From JABAQJ01 sp046327745 (GTDB taxonomy: Bacteria > Gemmatimonadota > Gemmatimonadetes > Gemmatimonadales > Gemmatimonadaceae): a DNA stretch of 64,000 nt. How positions within the stretch are numbered: position 1 is the first letter of the stretch; each line of letters starts with the position of its first letter. The stretch is taken from contig JAXLXV010000028.1 in the NCBI GenBank assembly GCA_046327745.1, forward strand, positions 26,169 through 90,168, written 5' to 3'. Positions 17,851 through 26,941 of this stretch are shown here, one piece after another. Below the pieces are notes generated by a model. That model was not told the DNA's origin. It saw nothing but the letters and a program-made list of their open reading frames with translations, and did not search any database. The translations under genes and the position numbers were made by a program.

Positions 17851-20800
17851 CTATCCCGTGGCTCCCTGCTCGCGCGTGTGCCCCCCGATCAAGTCCACCA
17901 CTTCATGCTCCTGCGTGAACTCGAGCTTGGGCGCCAACAATCGATACATGACAGGCGTGACGAGCCGCGCGATCAACGTCGACGATACCAGTCCGCCAAT
18001 GATCACCCAAGCCAGTGGCGAATACAGGGACGAGCCTTGTGTCGCCAGCGGCAACAAGCCGCCGATCGCCGTGAGCGACGTGAGGACGATGGGCACGAAG
18101 CGGATCTCCCCGGCCCGCTGGATCGCGTCGTCCAGCGACAACCCGTCGCGCCGCAGTTCGTCCGTGAAGTCCACCAACAGGATCGACGTCTTGATCTCGA
18201 TGCCGATGAGAGCCACAAAGCCGATCATCGCGGTAAAGCTGAGGGTGTTTCCCGACAGGAAGAGGGCGACAATCCCACCGACGATGCCTAACGGGATAAC
18301 CGAAGCAACGACCAGCGTGCTCTTGAACGTCCGGAACTCCAACACCAGGATGGCCAGGATCCCGAACACCGCGACAATGATCGCCGTGCCAATGCCGCCA
18401 AAGCTCTCCTGACGGCTCTCAATTTCGCCGGCCGGCACCAAGCGATACCCAGAGGGCAGAGCGACACTGTCCAACCTGGCCAAGACCGCTTTGGTCACCC
18501 GGTCCGTGTTGTATCCGGTGCGGACCCAGCCGGTGATGGTGACCGCGCGTTCCTGGTCATAGTGCGTGATCGAGGTCGGAGAACCCTTGAAGGCGATATG
18601 GGCCAGCTGATCCAGTGGCACCATGGCGCCCGTCGTCGAGGCAACCTGAATGCGATCGAGCAGTGCGGCGGTCGGCCTCCCGTCACGTGCAACGCGCACG
18701 GTGATCGGATACTCGTCGCCGTCAGGTGCGCGAAACATCCCCACAGTCAGTCCGGCGACACCCAGGCGCACGGTGCGATCGAGCTCGGCGGTCGCGACGC
18801 CCAGCAACCCCGCCTTTTGCCGGTCCACTTGAATCGCCAAGTCGGTTCGGGCGACGGCGAGTGGATTCTTCACATACTGTGTGCCCGGTGTGGTCTCCAA
18901 CACGCGCGCCACGCGCGCCGCCACGCTCCGCAAGGTATCAAGGTCGGGCCCTTCCACCCGCATGGCCACGGGCGCGTCGATCGGCGGACCGTTCTCGAAC
19001 TCCCGCACCTCGATGCGAGCCCCTGCGTACCGTGAGAGGACCATGCGCAGCGAGTCGAGCATCAACGGCGTCTGCTTCGGTTCGTACGCGTGCAACAGCA
19101 CAAAGAGTTGACCGGCGTTGGCGGCCTCCTGCTTGGCCGCCACGTTGTAGTACACAAAGGGATTTCCCTTCCCCACGTTGGTGAACACGCCCCGAACGTT
19201 CGGATGGGCCAGCAGGGTGCGCTCGACAAAACGCGCCGCCTGGTCGGTGGCCTCGATCGTCGAGCCAACGGGGGTTTCGATATCGACTAGAAATTGCGGT
19301 GTCCCGGCCTTCGGGAAGAGCGAGAAGCCCACCAGTGGCACCAGCGCCAACGAACTGATCACCAGCGACGCCGCCACCAGCAACGTTCGCGTCGGGTTTC
19401 CGAGCGCCCGGTGCAACAGTGGGGCATAGGACTTCTGGATCCCCTGCTCCAGGAGCTGGAGAAAGCGATTGCCATGCGCCGCCTGCGTGCGAGGCAACAC
19501 CAGCGAGGCCAACCACGGCACGATGGTGAAGCTGACGAACAACGACGCCACGACCGCGTACACCACGGCGATCGGCAGCGAGCGGATGTACCGTCCGGCC
19601 AAACCGGGCAGGAAGATGAGCGGCAAGAACGCGAAGATGAGTGTGGCCGTCGCGCCCATCACGGCCACGGCAATCTGCCGGGTCGCCTCCACCGCCGCCT
19701 GCCGCCGCGTGTGCCCCGAGCGAAGGAAGCGAGTGATGTTCTCCACCACGACAATGCTGTCATCCACCAGCAGTCCCAGCGCTATGACGAATCCCACGAT
19801 GGACAGCTGGTTGATGCTGTAACCGGTCACGTCTAACAACGTGACCGCAATCGCCAGCGACAACGGGATCGAAACCATCACCACCAGCGAAGCACGCGTC
19901 CCGAGCGGCAGAAGCGTCAGCAAGACCAGCGCCAGGGCGATGGCAAAGTCCTCGGCCAGCCGCGACAGGCGACGATCGACGTTGGCGGCCTGATCGAACC
20001 CGCGCACCAGCGTCACACCGGTCGGGAGTGTGCGTTCCAACCGGTCCAGTTCCGGCCACATCACGCTCTTGACCTGCGCAATGTTGAAGCCCTCCTGCAT
20101 GGCGGCCGTGACAAAGACCGCGCGCTTTCCGTTCCAGCGTCCGATGTGCACGGGGTCGCCGTACCCCCAGCGAACCGCCGCGATGTCCTTCAGTCGCACG
20201 ATCCCGGCCTTTCCGCCAGCCACAACCGTGTTCTGCACTTCTTCGAGGGTGCGATAGCGACCCTGCGGCACTAGGTTGAACCGGCGCTGTCCCGCATCCA
20301 CGCTGCCGCCAGGAATGGCGACGTTGTCACTTCCGACCGCCTGAATGACCTGACCGGGGGGCACACCGAGCTGGCTGAGTCGCTCCAGATCCAAGTCAAC
20401 CAGCACCTCTCGTGGCGGCGAGGCCCATCGTTGCGACTTCTTGATGCCTGGCAGCCGTTCCAAACGATCCTGCGTGCGATGCGCGATGGAATCGAGTTGC
20501 GCGTACGGCGCCGTCTCGCTGACCAGGGCGGCCTGCAGGATGTTCACGTTCGTCCCGGACGCCCGAATGATCTCCAGCCTCGCCAGCCCCGTTGGAAGCG
20601 ACGGTCGCAGGGCGTTCATCTCGCGCAGGACCTCGTCCTCCTTCCGGTCCGCGTCCACTCCGGGGTCGAATTCCAGCTGCAACACCGCGAGACCGTCTTC
20701 GGCCCAGGACGTCAGCTTTTTCACCCGCTCGAGCGCGCCCAGCTTGTCCTCGATCTTGTCCACGACCAACTGCTCCATGTCGTTCGGCGACGCCCCGGGA

Positions 20801-20952
20801 TAGACGGCGATCACATTCAGGATCGGGATCGGAAAGATCGGATCCTCGCCCCGCGGAATCCTGAACCAACTGGCGATGCCGAGCGCGGCGAGCATGAGGA
20901 ACATCAGGATGGTGAACTGCCATCGCTTGACGGAGAACTCAGCGAGTTTCAC
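17851..20952 (-). CDS. RND efflux pump inner-membrane subunit (AcrB/HAE1-like)
   Basis: About 1033 residues with two RND halves: TM1 at ~10-30, large periplasmic loops, TM clusters at ~325-530 and ~850-1020. TM4 has the proton-relay acidic pair in ALGLLVDDSIVVVENITRF; other AcrB-family signatures are YPGASPNDMEQLVVDKIED and IGIEIKTSILLVDFTDELR. It pairs with the fusion protein and TolC-like gene upstream. The start is GTG 20952, overlapping the upstream TGA (GTGA), so it is translationally coupled. Proton-driven export of hydrophobic or cationic drugs is expected; the HAE1 or a heavy-metal role cannot be separated by sequence alone, but the heavy-metal CzcA motif was not noticed. Confidence 0.94.
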   Translation of the reverse strand: MKLAEFSVKRWQFTILMFLMLAALGIASWFRIPRGEDPIFPIPILNVIAVYPGASPNDMEQLVVDKIEDKLGALERVKKLTSWAEDGLAVLQLEFDPGVDADRKEDEVLREMNALRPSLPTGLARLEIIRASGTNVNILQAALVSETAPYAQLDSIAHRTQDRLERLPGIKKSQRWASPPREVLVDLDLERLSQLGVPPGQVIQAVGSDNVAIPGGSVDAGQRRFNLVPQGRYRTLEEVQNTVVAGGKAGIVRLKDIAAVRWGYGDPVHIGRWNGKRAVFVTAAMQEGFNIAQVKSVMWPELDRLERTLPTGVTLVRGFDQAANVDRRLSRLAEDFAIALALVLLTLLPLGTRASLVVMVSIPLSLAIAVTLLDVTGYSINQLSIVGFVIALGLLVDDSIVVVENITRFLRSGHTRRQAAVEATRQIAVAVMGATATLIFAFLPLIFLPGLAGRYIRSLPIAVVYAVVASLFVSFTIVPWLASLVLPRTQAAHGNRFLQLLEQGIQKSYAPLLHRALGNPTRTLLVAASLVISSLALVPLVGFSLFPKAGTPQFLVDIETPVGSTIEATDQAARFVERTLLAHPNVRGVFTNVGKGNPFVYYNVAAKQEAANAGQLFVLLHAYEPKQTPLMLDSLRMVLSRYAGARIEVREFENGPPIDAPVAMRVEGPDLDTLRSVAARVARVLETTPGTQYVKNPLAVARTDLAIQVDRQKAGLLGVATAELDRTVRLGVAGLTVGMFRAPDGDEYPITVRVARDGRPTAALLDRIQVASTTGAMVPLDQLAHIAFKGSPTSITHYDQERAVTITGWVRTGYNTDRVTKAVLARLDSVALPSGYRLVPAGEIESRQESFGGIGTAIIVAVFGILAILVLEFRTFKSTLVVASVIPLGIVGGIVALFLSGNTLSFTAMIGFVALIGIEIKTSILLVDFTDELRRDGLSLDDAIQRAGEIRFVPIVLTSLTAIGGLLPLATQGSSLYSPLAWVIIGGLVSSTLIARLVTPVMYRLLAPKLEFTQEHEVVDLIGGHTREQGATG

Positions 20953-22076
20953 GGCTTGACCTCCACCTTGGCAGAGTCTGTCAACCACGTCGCCCCTGAC
21001 CGCACCACGCTCGCCACGCCGTCCAGCCCGCGCACCAGCACGCGATCCCGCTCGATTCCCACCAAGGTCACCGAGACACGCCGCGCGCGATGTGAACTCG
21101 AGTCGACGGTGAACACCACGCCACGCGTCCCGTCCCCCTCGACGAGCGCCTCCGCTGGAATGGCGGATACTCCGGCCGCCGCTACCGCTCCGCGATGGGA
21201 GCTGCCACCGGTAATCGTTAGGTGACCCACCAAGCCGCTCGGCAACCCGGACACGCCTTCCAGTTGCACCTCCACCGTGATCGTCCCGGTGCGTGCATCC
21301 GCGGAAGGGGCGACTTGTGTCACGCGGCCGATGAACTGGCGCTCAGGAACGGCGTCGAAGGTCACGTGCGCGGTTGCTCCAACCTTCACTCGCACGGCAT
21401 CACGATCGGGCAGTCCCGCGCGCAGGACGCTTCCCCGTGCGGCAGAGGCGAACTGAATCACCGCCGTCCCCGGCCCCACCAGTTGTCCAGCGCTGACGTT
21501 GCGACTGAGCACCACGCCGTTGGCGGGAGCCAGAATGGTCGCGAACTCATGGTTTACCCTGGCGGCTCGCAGGTCCGCCTCCGCGGCCTCGCGCCCCGTC
21601 TGTGCGTCCTGCCACTGCGCGAGGGTGGCCACCGAGTCGTGGTAGAGTCGTTCGATGCGCGACGCGTCACGGCGACTCTTTTCGGCGGCGGCCGTCGCCT
21701 TCGCCACCAGCGCCTCGATCTCGCGCTGGTCCAACTCGGCCAAGACCTGCCCCCGTCGGACCGCGGCCCCATCGTCCACGTGCACCTGAGCGACAATGCC
21801 ACCGATCTTGAAAGAGAGCGTCACTTCGTCTTTGGCTCCAAGGCTTCCGATGGCCGTGATGGGAGCTTCATCGCCAGCCGCAACCACCGGGGCCAAGGTA
21901 ACGGAGGTGAGGGCCTCTGGTGGTGCTGGTGCACCTTCCGCGGATCTCCCACAGGCGCTGACGGCGACGACAGCGGCAGCCGCCAAGAGGCCGTGCAAGA
22001 CGCCAGAACGGGTTGGCGTGCGGCGAACGGTGTCGGATAGAAGCAATCGCATGAGTGGATGCGTGAGGGTGTTCAT
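20949..22076 (-). CDS. RND efflux periplasmic adaptor (membrane fusion lipoprotein)
   Basis: About 375 residues from ATG 22076, which overlaps the upstream TGA as ATGA. A lipobox ends at Cys42 (VVAVSAC), so it is anchored to the inner membrane. Order: lipoyl half (~85-115), alpha-helical hairpin (~118-170, rich in Ala/Glu/Arg), second lipoyl half (APANGVVLSRNVSAGQLVGPG), beta-barrel (~215-285), membrane-proximal domain to the end. It bridges the RND pump and the outer-membrane channel. The unusually long stretch before the hydrophobic core leaves a second possible start at Met9. Confidence 0.92.
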   Translation of the reverse strand: MNTLTHPLMRLLLSDTVRRTPTRSGVLHGLLAAAAVVAVSACGRSAEGAPAPPEALTSVTLAPVVAAGDEAPITAIGSLGAKDEVTLSFKIGGIVAQVHVDDGAAVRRGQVLAELDQREIEALVAKATAAAEKSRRDASRIERLYHDSVATLAQWQDAQTGREAAEADLRAARVNHEFATILAPANGVVLSRNVSAGQLVGPGTAVIQFASAARGSVLRAGLPDRDAVRVKVGATAHVTFDAVPERQFIGRVTQVAPSADARTGTITVEVQLEGVSGLPSGLVGHLTITGGSSHRGAVAAAGVSAIPAEALVEGDGTRGVVFTVDSSSHRARRVSVTLVGIERDRVLVRGLDGVASVVRSGATWLTDSAKVEVKP

Positions 22077-23425
22077 TGGGGCAGCGGCCGGAGCGCGGCC
22101 GCGCGTTCGAGATCGACGACACGAGCCGCCAACGCGTAGCGGCTCAGGACCAGGTTCAATTCGGCGGCCGTCAGCTGCGACCGGGCGTCGGACCACTCCA
22201 AGTGTGAGGCGAGGCCCTCACTGAACCGGCGATCGACCAGCTGAAAGGCGCGGCGGGCCGCCTCGACGCGGGCAGTGGCCGCGGTGAGCCCCTCGCGCGC
22301 GACACCAACCGCGTCATAGGTGGTTCGCACGTCCAGTGCGATCAGTCGATCCACCTCGGCCCCGCGAAGCGCCATGGACCGCTGCGCCGACGCAGCCTCT
22401 TGGCGCCGAATCGCGTCCTGCCCACCATTGAAGAGATTCCAGCTGAGTACGACGCTGGCCATGGCGGCGTCATGCCGGCCATTGAACTGATAGTCTGCTC
22501 CCTGAAATCCGTAGTCAGCGGCGAGAGCGAGGCTGGGCATGAAGGCACTCGTGGCGGCCCGAACCTGTGCGCGCGCGGCGTCCTGACCGGCCGCGACCTG
22601 GGCGCGTTCTTCGCGGTGTAGCGACTGCTGCAGTGCCTGAACGTACGACAAGTTGGGTACGCCGGGCAACGTAGAATCACTGAGTGTTGGAGCTGGTGTG
22701 TCGAGGTCGCGGTCCAACAGCAGGTTCAACGCACCCAAGGCTGCGTCACGCGTGCGAACCGCCTCGGCGCGCTGCTGTTCACCATCGGCACGCGCCGCAC
22801 GGGCCCGAAAGACGGCGTCTCCCGTCACCGAGCCGGCGTTCAGTAAGCGCTCGGCGACACGTTCGTTCTCCGCCAGCACAGGTAGCGCAGCCAGCCAGAT
22901 ATCGACGGCACGGCACGCACGGGCGTAATTCAGCAGGGCAAGCCGAGCGTCGGCATCGAGGCGACGAGTCGCCGCGGCCTGGTCGGCACCTCGCAGGTCG
23001 CGCAGGGCACGCGCCGCCGCGAGGTTGGCAAAGAGTGCTCCATTGAACAGCGGCAGGGTGGCGCGGAACTTGGTCTCCTGCTTGAACGGCAAGGTCTGGT
23101 GGATATTCGTCGGGAACGCGTCGTGCCCGATGAGCTGGTTCAGCGCGGCGTAGGCGGGATTAATGGCGTCGCCAATGTCGATGGCACCGTTCAACTCTGA
23201 GTAGCGCGCCTCGACGCCTGCTGACGGCAGGAAGAGCCCTTGGGCTCTTCGCGCCGCGAGTTCGCCTTGTCGCGTAGACTCACGCACCTGGCGAAGACCA
23301 AGGTTGCGACTGACGGCGAGGGCTGCGATGGAATCGAGCGGCGATTGTTGGGCGCCTAACGCTTGTGTGGGGACCGCAGTCAGGGCGAGAAGGCTCGCGA
23401 GCACGCCGGCGGACTTAGTGAACAT
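22073..23425 (-). CDS. TolC-like outer-membrane efflux channel
   Basis: About 450 residues from ATG 23425, which begins a signal peptide (MFTKSAGVLASLLALTAVP, cleavage near GAQQ). The body shows the two long alpha-helical repeats of outer-membrane factors, with Ala/Arg-rich coiled coils (~60-85, ~135-230, ~285-440) and the beta-strand pieces PLFNGALFANL and LSWNLFNGGQDAIRRQEAASA. First structural gene after tetR; the TetR-type operator lies 13-23 bp before its start. Overlaps the adaptor gene by four bases. Confidence 0.93.
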   Translation of the reverse strand: MFTKSAGVLASLLALTAVPTQALGAQQSPLDSIAALAVSRNLGLRQVRESTRQGELAARRAQGLFLPSAGVEARYSELNGAIDIGDAINPAYAALNQLIGHDAFPTNIHQTLPFKQETKFRATLPLFNGALFANLAAARALRDLRGADQAAATRRLDADARLALLNYARACRAVDIWLAALPVLAENERVAERLLNAGSVTGDAVFRARAARADGEQQRAEAVRTRDAALGALNLLLDRDLDTPAPTLSDSTLPGVPNLSYVQALQQSLHREERAQVAAGQDAARAQVRAATSAFMPSLALAADYGFQGADYQFNGRHDAAMASVVLSWNLFNGGQDAIRRQEAASAQRSMALRGAEVDRLIALDVRTTYDAVGVAREGLTAATARVEAARRAFQLVDRRFSEGLASHLEWSDARSQLTAAELNLVLSRYALAARVVDLERAAALRPLPQ

Positions 23426-23437
23426 CGCTAGAACAGG

Positions 23438-23448
23438 TAACAGTGTTA
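23438..23448. promoter_or_regulatory. TetR-type operator between tetR and tolC
   Basis: An 11-bp palindrome TAACAGTGTTA whose longer minus-strand context (CTTAACACTGTTA) matches the operator upstream of tetR (CTTAACACCGTTA) at all but one base. It lies in the 42-bp gap before the tolC-like start and suggests an internal, repressor-controlled promoter. Confidence 0.7.
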
Positions 23449-23467
23449 AGCATAGGGGCAAAAAAAC

Positions 23468-24133
23468 TCACTGGGTCGGGGTTCGCAGCAGACCGCGCAG
23501 CAGCACGTCGCACATGGCTCGCGAGGTTTCTTCCGGTGGGCGAAGTGGGCACCACGGATGATCGCACCCTTCTGGATTCGTTAGGTGAATGGTGGCGATG
23601 CCGTGAACGCCGGACCAGAAAATCTGCGCGAGCAGGTCTGGGTCCCGGTACTGCGGAAGAAAGCGACCCTGCTCCATCGCCTCCGTCACGTTCGCGACCA
23701 GGAAGGCATACCCATCTTCGCCCGGGCTGATATGAATGGTGTCCGGTCCGACAATGGGGCGCTCGACCATGAACATGAAGCGAAACTGCTGGCGGTGTTG
23801 GAGCGCGAATCGCACATAGTTGACTCCCATCGCTCGCAGTCGCTCGATCGGGTCCGGCAATTCTCCCATCTTGCGCAGCGCGTCCGCCAACGCGCGGAAG
23901 TCAACAAGGCACAGTTCGTTGAGGAGTGCGTCCTTGTCTGCGAAATGATGGTAGATGGTGGTGGCGGTATATCCGATGGAGTCGGCAATCCGTCGCATGG
24001 AGGTCTGCGAATACCCTTCTTCCGTGAAGAGAGCACGCGCTGCCTCGAGGATCAGCCGACGCGTTTCGGCCTTCTCTCGATCTCGTCGTGCGCGCGACGG
24101 AGACACAGCGGTGAGCTTCGCCTTGGTGACCAT
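23468..24133 (-). CDS. TetR/AcrR-family repressor of the efflux operon
   Basis: 221 residues. N-terminal helix-turn-helix: TRRLILEAARALFTEEGYSQTSMRRIADSIGYTATTIYHHFADKDALL (residues ~24-71). The C-terminal ligand domain (~80-215) resembles the WHG/TetR_C_13 type (MGVNYVRFALQHRQQFRFMF; LAQIFWSGVHGIATIHL). It is first in a tetR-tolC-adaptor-pump run on one strand, with near-identical operators before tetR and before tolC, so it most likely represses both itself and the pump. The ligand is probably a pump substrate (inference). Confidence 0.92.
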   Translation of the reverse strand: MVTKAKLTAVSPSRARRDREKAETRRLILEAARALFTEEGYSQTSMRRIADSIGYTATTIYHHFADKDALLNELCLVDFRALADALRKMGELPDPIERLRAMGVNYVRFALQHRQQFRFMFMVERPIVGPDTIHISPGEDGYAFLVANVTEAMEQGRFLPQYRDPDLLAQIFWSGVHGIATIHLTNPEGCDHPWCPLRPPEETSRAMCDVLLRGLLRTPTQ

Positions 24134-24143
24134 ACACGAATTA

Positions 24144-24160
24144 ACTTAACACCGTTAAGT
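24144..24160. promoter_or_regulatory. TetR-type operator upstream of tetR
   Basis: Seven-bp arms ACTTAAC and GTTAAGT around ACC, 11 bp upstream of the tetR start. A candidate minus-strand -35 (TTGACG, around 24167-24172) lies just outside, so a bound repressor would block the promoter. Confidence 0.8.
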
Positions 24161-24276
24161 CACTCGTCAAGCGGCCTCGCAACGTCTGAGCAGCGGGTTT
24201 GCGCAGCTGACCATTTCCCGGGCGTGGGTCAAGCCGATTGACACGTCAGACCGCAGGGCTTGGGCGGTGCGCGCAC

Positions 24277-25146
24277 TTATTTGTGCGGGACCCCGGACGC
24301 CGGAAGGGTCGTCAGGTATCCGTGGATTGCGGCAATTTCGTCGTCCGTCAGGTACTTCAAGTCGGTCCGCGCGATGACGGCCATGAGTGTGAGCTTGGTG
24401 GCCGAGTTGCGCGGAGTGCTGGTGCGAAAGAGGGTGGTGAGTTCGGGCAACGTGTACCCAGCGGCGTTCACGATAGAAGGCGACGGCGTAGCCGGATCAC
24501 CGGTCAGGTTCGTTCCGTGGCACGACGTGCATATCATGTTGGCCAAATACTCTCCGGCCCGACTCCCGGCGGAAGCCGTGTCGGCGCCGATCCGTGCGAC
24601 CGTGGTGTCTATGGCATTCGTCGCCGTGCCGAACTGGCCGGTGATCAGTCCGAGGCGGCCGACGGGGCCATAGGAGCTGCGCGGAAGGTCCTTGGGTGTT
24701 GGTACTGTCGGCAACGTGCGCAGATAGGCGATGATGGCCGCTAGATCTGCATCGCTCATGTGGTACATCCCCTTCGGCGGCATAATGACTGGACTGGTTC
24801 CGTCAGGGCGAACGCCGTAACGGATCAGGCCCGCCAGCTGAGGGTCGCTGTAGCCCGTCAAACGCTCCAGCGCATTCGGTGCCACAATGCGCCCCACCAT
24901 TGGGACGTCGAAGAAGACCTTTCCCTGTAGAGAGTCCCCGTGGCAACCGAAGCAGGAGATCCTGGCCAAGTGGGCCCCGCGGGCCAGCGAAACGCTGTCG
25001 GTGGGTCGTGTGATAGCGACCGTGCGCACGGGATACGTTCGCGTGAGATAGCGTTCGCTCATGGCGTAAATCGCGATCCCAGCCACGGCAACGATACCTA
25101 TTAGACCCATCAGAATGCGCGCGAGCCAGCGTCCGACCGAAGCCAT
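24277..25146 (-). CDS. Membrane-anchored dihaem cytochrome c
   Basis: About 289 residues from ATG 25146, with GGAGG seven bases upstream. One N-terminal TM helix (~8-29, ARILMGLIGIVAVAGIAIYAM) anchors a periplasmic part. Two c-type haem sites: C65-F-G-C68-H69 and C206-T-S-C209-H210. Met ligand candidates are in IMPPKGMYHMSDADL (~121-135) for the first haem; the second is less clear. Two cytochrome c domains of this layout often carry electrons between periplasmic dehydrogenases and oxidases. It stands alone between the efflux regulator and a divergent hydrolase; its partner is unknown. Confidence 0.9.
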   Translation of the reverse strand: MASVGRWLARILMGLIGIVAVAGIAIYAMSERYLTRTYPVRTVAITRPTDSVSLARGAHLARISCFGCHGDSLQGKVFFDVPMVGRIVAPNALERLTGYSDPQLAGLIRYGVRPDGTSPVIMPPKGMYHMSDADLAAIIAYLRTLPTVPTPKDLPRSSYGPVGRLGLITGQFGTATNAIDTTVARIGADTASAGSRAGEYLANMICTSCHGTNLTGDPATPSPSIVNAAGYTLPELTTLFRTSTPRNSATKLTLMAVIARTDLKYLTDDEIAAIHGYLTTLPASGVPHK

Positions 25147-25375
25147 GGGTCGCCTCCAGGTTGGTTGGTCGCGCAAACCTACCCCGCCTTGGAGGAATGG
25201 CTAGCCCCGCCGGCCACAACGCACGCCACCCTGTTTGGGCTGCCGGGGCAATCCGTGAGACGCCTCCGTTGGCGACCGCTGACGGCCGCTGCAGCGTCCA
25301 GCTCTCAGGTGCCGACTTCAACGTGTGCGCAACGTGAGGACTCGCCGTACACCCCTCCATCGTGCATCTTGCGTC

Positions 25376-26182
25376 ATGACGAATGCTCAGGCGGCCGAAC
25401 GATCGGCCGGGGACCTTGCACTGCCGCGCCTGCGCGCAGCCGGGGCCTTGTTGGAGTATCGCGAGATCGCCGGAAGACGCAGTCAGGCACCGCCGCTCGT
25501 CTTCCTCCACTCCGCGTTAGGCTCGGCGCGCCTCTGGGAGGACCTCCCGGACAAGCTGGCCTCCGCCACAGGGTCGCGGGCGTTGATGTACTCGCGGCAA
25601 GGTCACGGGGCCTCGGATCCGTTGCCTTCGGAACATGACCCGGAATACCTGACCCACGAGGCGTTGGACGTGTTGCCCGCGGTCTTGCGCGCGCGATCGA
25701 TTGAACGGCCGGTGCTAGTCGGCCATAGCGACGGAGCGACAATCGCGTTGATCAACGCCGCCCTCTCCGTCCTCCGAGTGCGCGGCCTGGTGCTGATCGC
25801 TCCGCACGTGATTGTCGAGGACATTTCGGTCGCCGGCATCGAGAAAAGCGCGCGTGCGTTCGAGGACGACGACCTGCGCACCAAACTCGCCGTCCATCAC
25901 CACGACGTCGACGGCATGTTTGATCGATGGGCCGACGTTTGGCGCCGAGCAGAATTCCGCCAGTGGTCGATCGTGCACCTGTTGGGTGAAATTGTTTGCC
26001 CCGTCCTGGTCATTCAGGGCGAAGACGATCGCTACGGGACGCTGGCGCAAGTCGAACTCATCGAGGACCATGTTGCCGGCCCCGTGCGTTCGATGATCCT
26101 GCCTGATTGCGGACACGCGCCGCAGGTGGAATATCCAGAGCGCGTGCTGGAAGAGGTCGCACGGTTCGTCCGGACGCTGTAA
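25376..26182 (+). CDS. Alpha/beta-hydrolase
   Basis: About 268 residues. Oxyanion region VFLHSALGSARLWEDL (~41-56), nucleophile elbow GHSDGA (Ser near 120), acid in QGEDDRYGTL and catalytic His in LPDCGHAPQVEYPERV, in the right order for the fold. No signal peptide. Close to pimeloyl-carrier-protein esterase/MhpC-like hydrolases; the substrate cannot be told. ATG 25376 was chosen over an upstream in-frame ATG at 25325 because homology-like sequence begins later, but no ribosome site supports either. Confidence 0.9.
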   Translation: MTNAQAAERSAGDLALPRLRAAGALLEYREIAGRRSQAPPLVFLHSALGSARLWEDLPDKLASATGSRALMYSRQGHGASDPLPSEHDPEYLTHEALDVLPAVLRARSIERPVLVGHSDGATIALINAALSVLRVRGLVLIAPHVIVEDISVAGIEKSARAFEDDDLRTKLAVHHHDVDGMFDRWADVWRRAEFRQWSIVHLLGEIVCPVLVIQGEDDRYGTLAQVELIEDHVAGPVRSMILPDCGHAPQVEYPERVLEEVARFVRTL

Positions 26183-26285
26183 GTCGGGGTTGCCGGCGGA
26201 GTTTTCCACCTCGCACATTTCGCTCGTTATCTCGGCCGGGCATTGGTCGCAACGGCGTTAGGCATCCCTCTTCATCCGCAACTTC

Positions 26286-26771
26286 GTGTCCATCCCTCGC
26301 TTTCTTGTACTCGTGGCCCTCGCGGCCGCTGCTCCTCTCGCCGCACAACAGCCACTCCAAGTTCACGGACCGGGGGGGCGAACGGTTGCCGTGACGCGCG
26401 ACCAGATCGCTTCGCTGCCCGGCGAGACCCTGAAGTTTGCGCCGCATCATGGCGATTCCCTCGCCTACCACGCGGTTCGGCTTACGGATGTGCTGCGCAC
26501 CGCCGGCTTCCCGGTCGACTCCATGCGCGTCGGGCGTCAGGCATGGGTGGTGATGGGCGAGGCGAGCGACGGATATGTCGTCGCCTTTGCCGCTGCCGAA
26601 CTCGACCCAAAGCTCGGTCCCTCGCGCGTGTGGCTGGCCTACGACGTCGGTGGACACGCGCTGGAGCCCACCGAAGGTCCGTATCGCCTGATCGTGCCCA
26701 CCGATGCGCGCCCCACGCGGTCCGCTCGCCAGCTGGTTGCGCTCCGCGTGGTCGACGCGCTAGCGCACTAG
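26286..26771 (+). CDS. Secreted molybdopterin-oxidoreductase-fold (sulfite-oxidase-like) small protein
   Basis: 161 residues from GTG 26286. A signal peptide (MSIPRFLVLVALAAAAPLAA) precedes one domain resembling the molybdopterin-binding fold of sulfite-oxidase-like proteins: YHAVRLTDVLRTAGFPVDS, WVVMGEASDGYVVAFAAAELD, and GPYRLIVPTDARPTRSARQL. It is much shorter than true molybdoenzymes and contains no cysteine at all, so the Mo-ligating Cys is absent; it probably is not a canonical molybdoenzyme. No Shine-Dalgarno site. A stand-alone gene after the hydrolase. Confidence 0.75.
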   Translation: MSIPRFLVLVALAAAAPLAAQQPLQVHGPGGRTVAVTRDQIASLPGETLKFAPHHGDSLAYHAVRLTDVLRTAGFPVDSMRVGRQAWVVMGEASDGYVVAFAAAELDPKLGPSRVWLAYDVGGHALEPTEGPYRLIVPTDARPTRSARQLVALRVVDALAH

Positions 26772-26837
26772 CATCGTCACCCGTTTCCCCGTTTTCTTGC
26801 CCACCCACAACGACCGCACGACACCAGCCCCCGCGAT

Positions 26838-26860
26838 GCCCCGCACAGATGCCGCGGGGC
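26838..26860. terminator. Hairpin downstream of the molybdopterin-fold gene
   Basis: GCCCCGC (26838-26844) pairs with GCGGGGC (26854-26860) over a 9-nt loop. It lies ~65 bp after the stop but has no T-run, so its role as a terminator is uncertain. Confidence 0.4.
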
Positions 26861-26941
26861 CTATGCCAAGGCGATTGGACGTGCGCGGTCCAACCGCCAA
26901 CACTCTGATCGCGGGTCCCTGCGACGCTGTCCGACCGACAG

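Noticed and set aside
20949..22196. Longer adaptor protein starting at 22196
   Set aside because: Would overlap the TolC-like gene by over 120 bases and place the lipobox far from the N-terminus; the ATGA junction at 22073-22076 is the better start.
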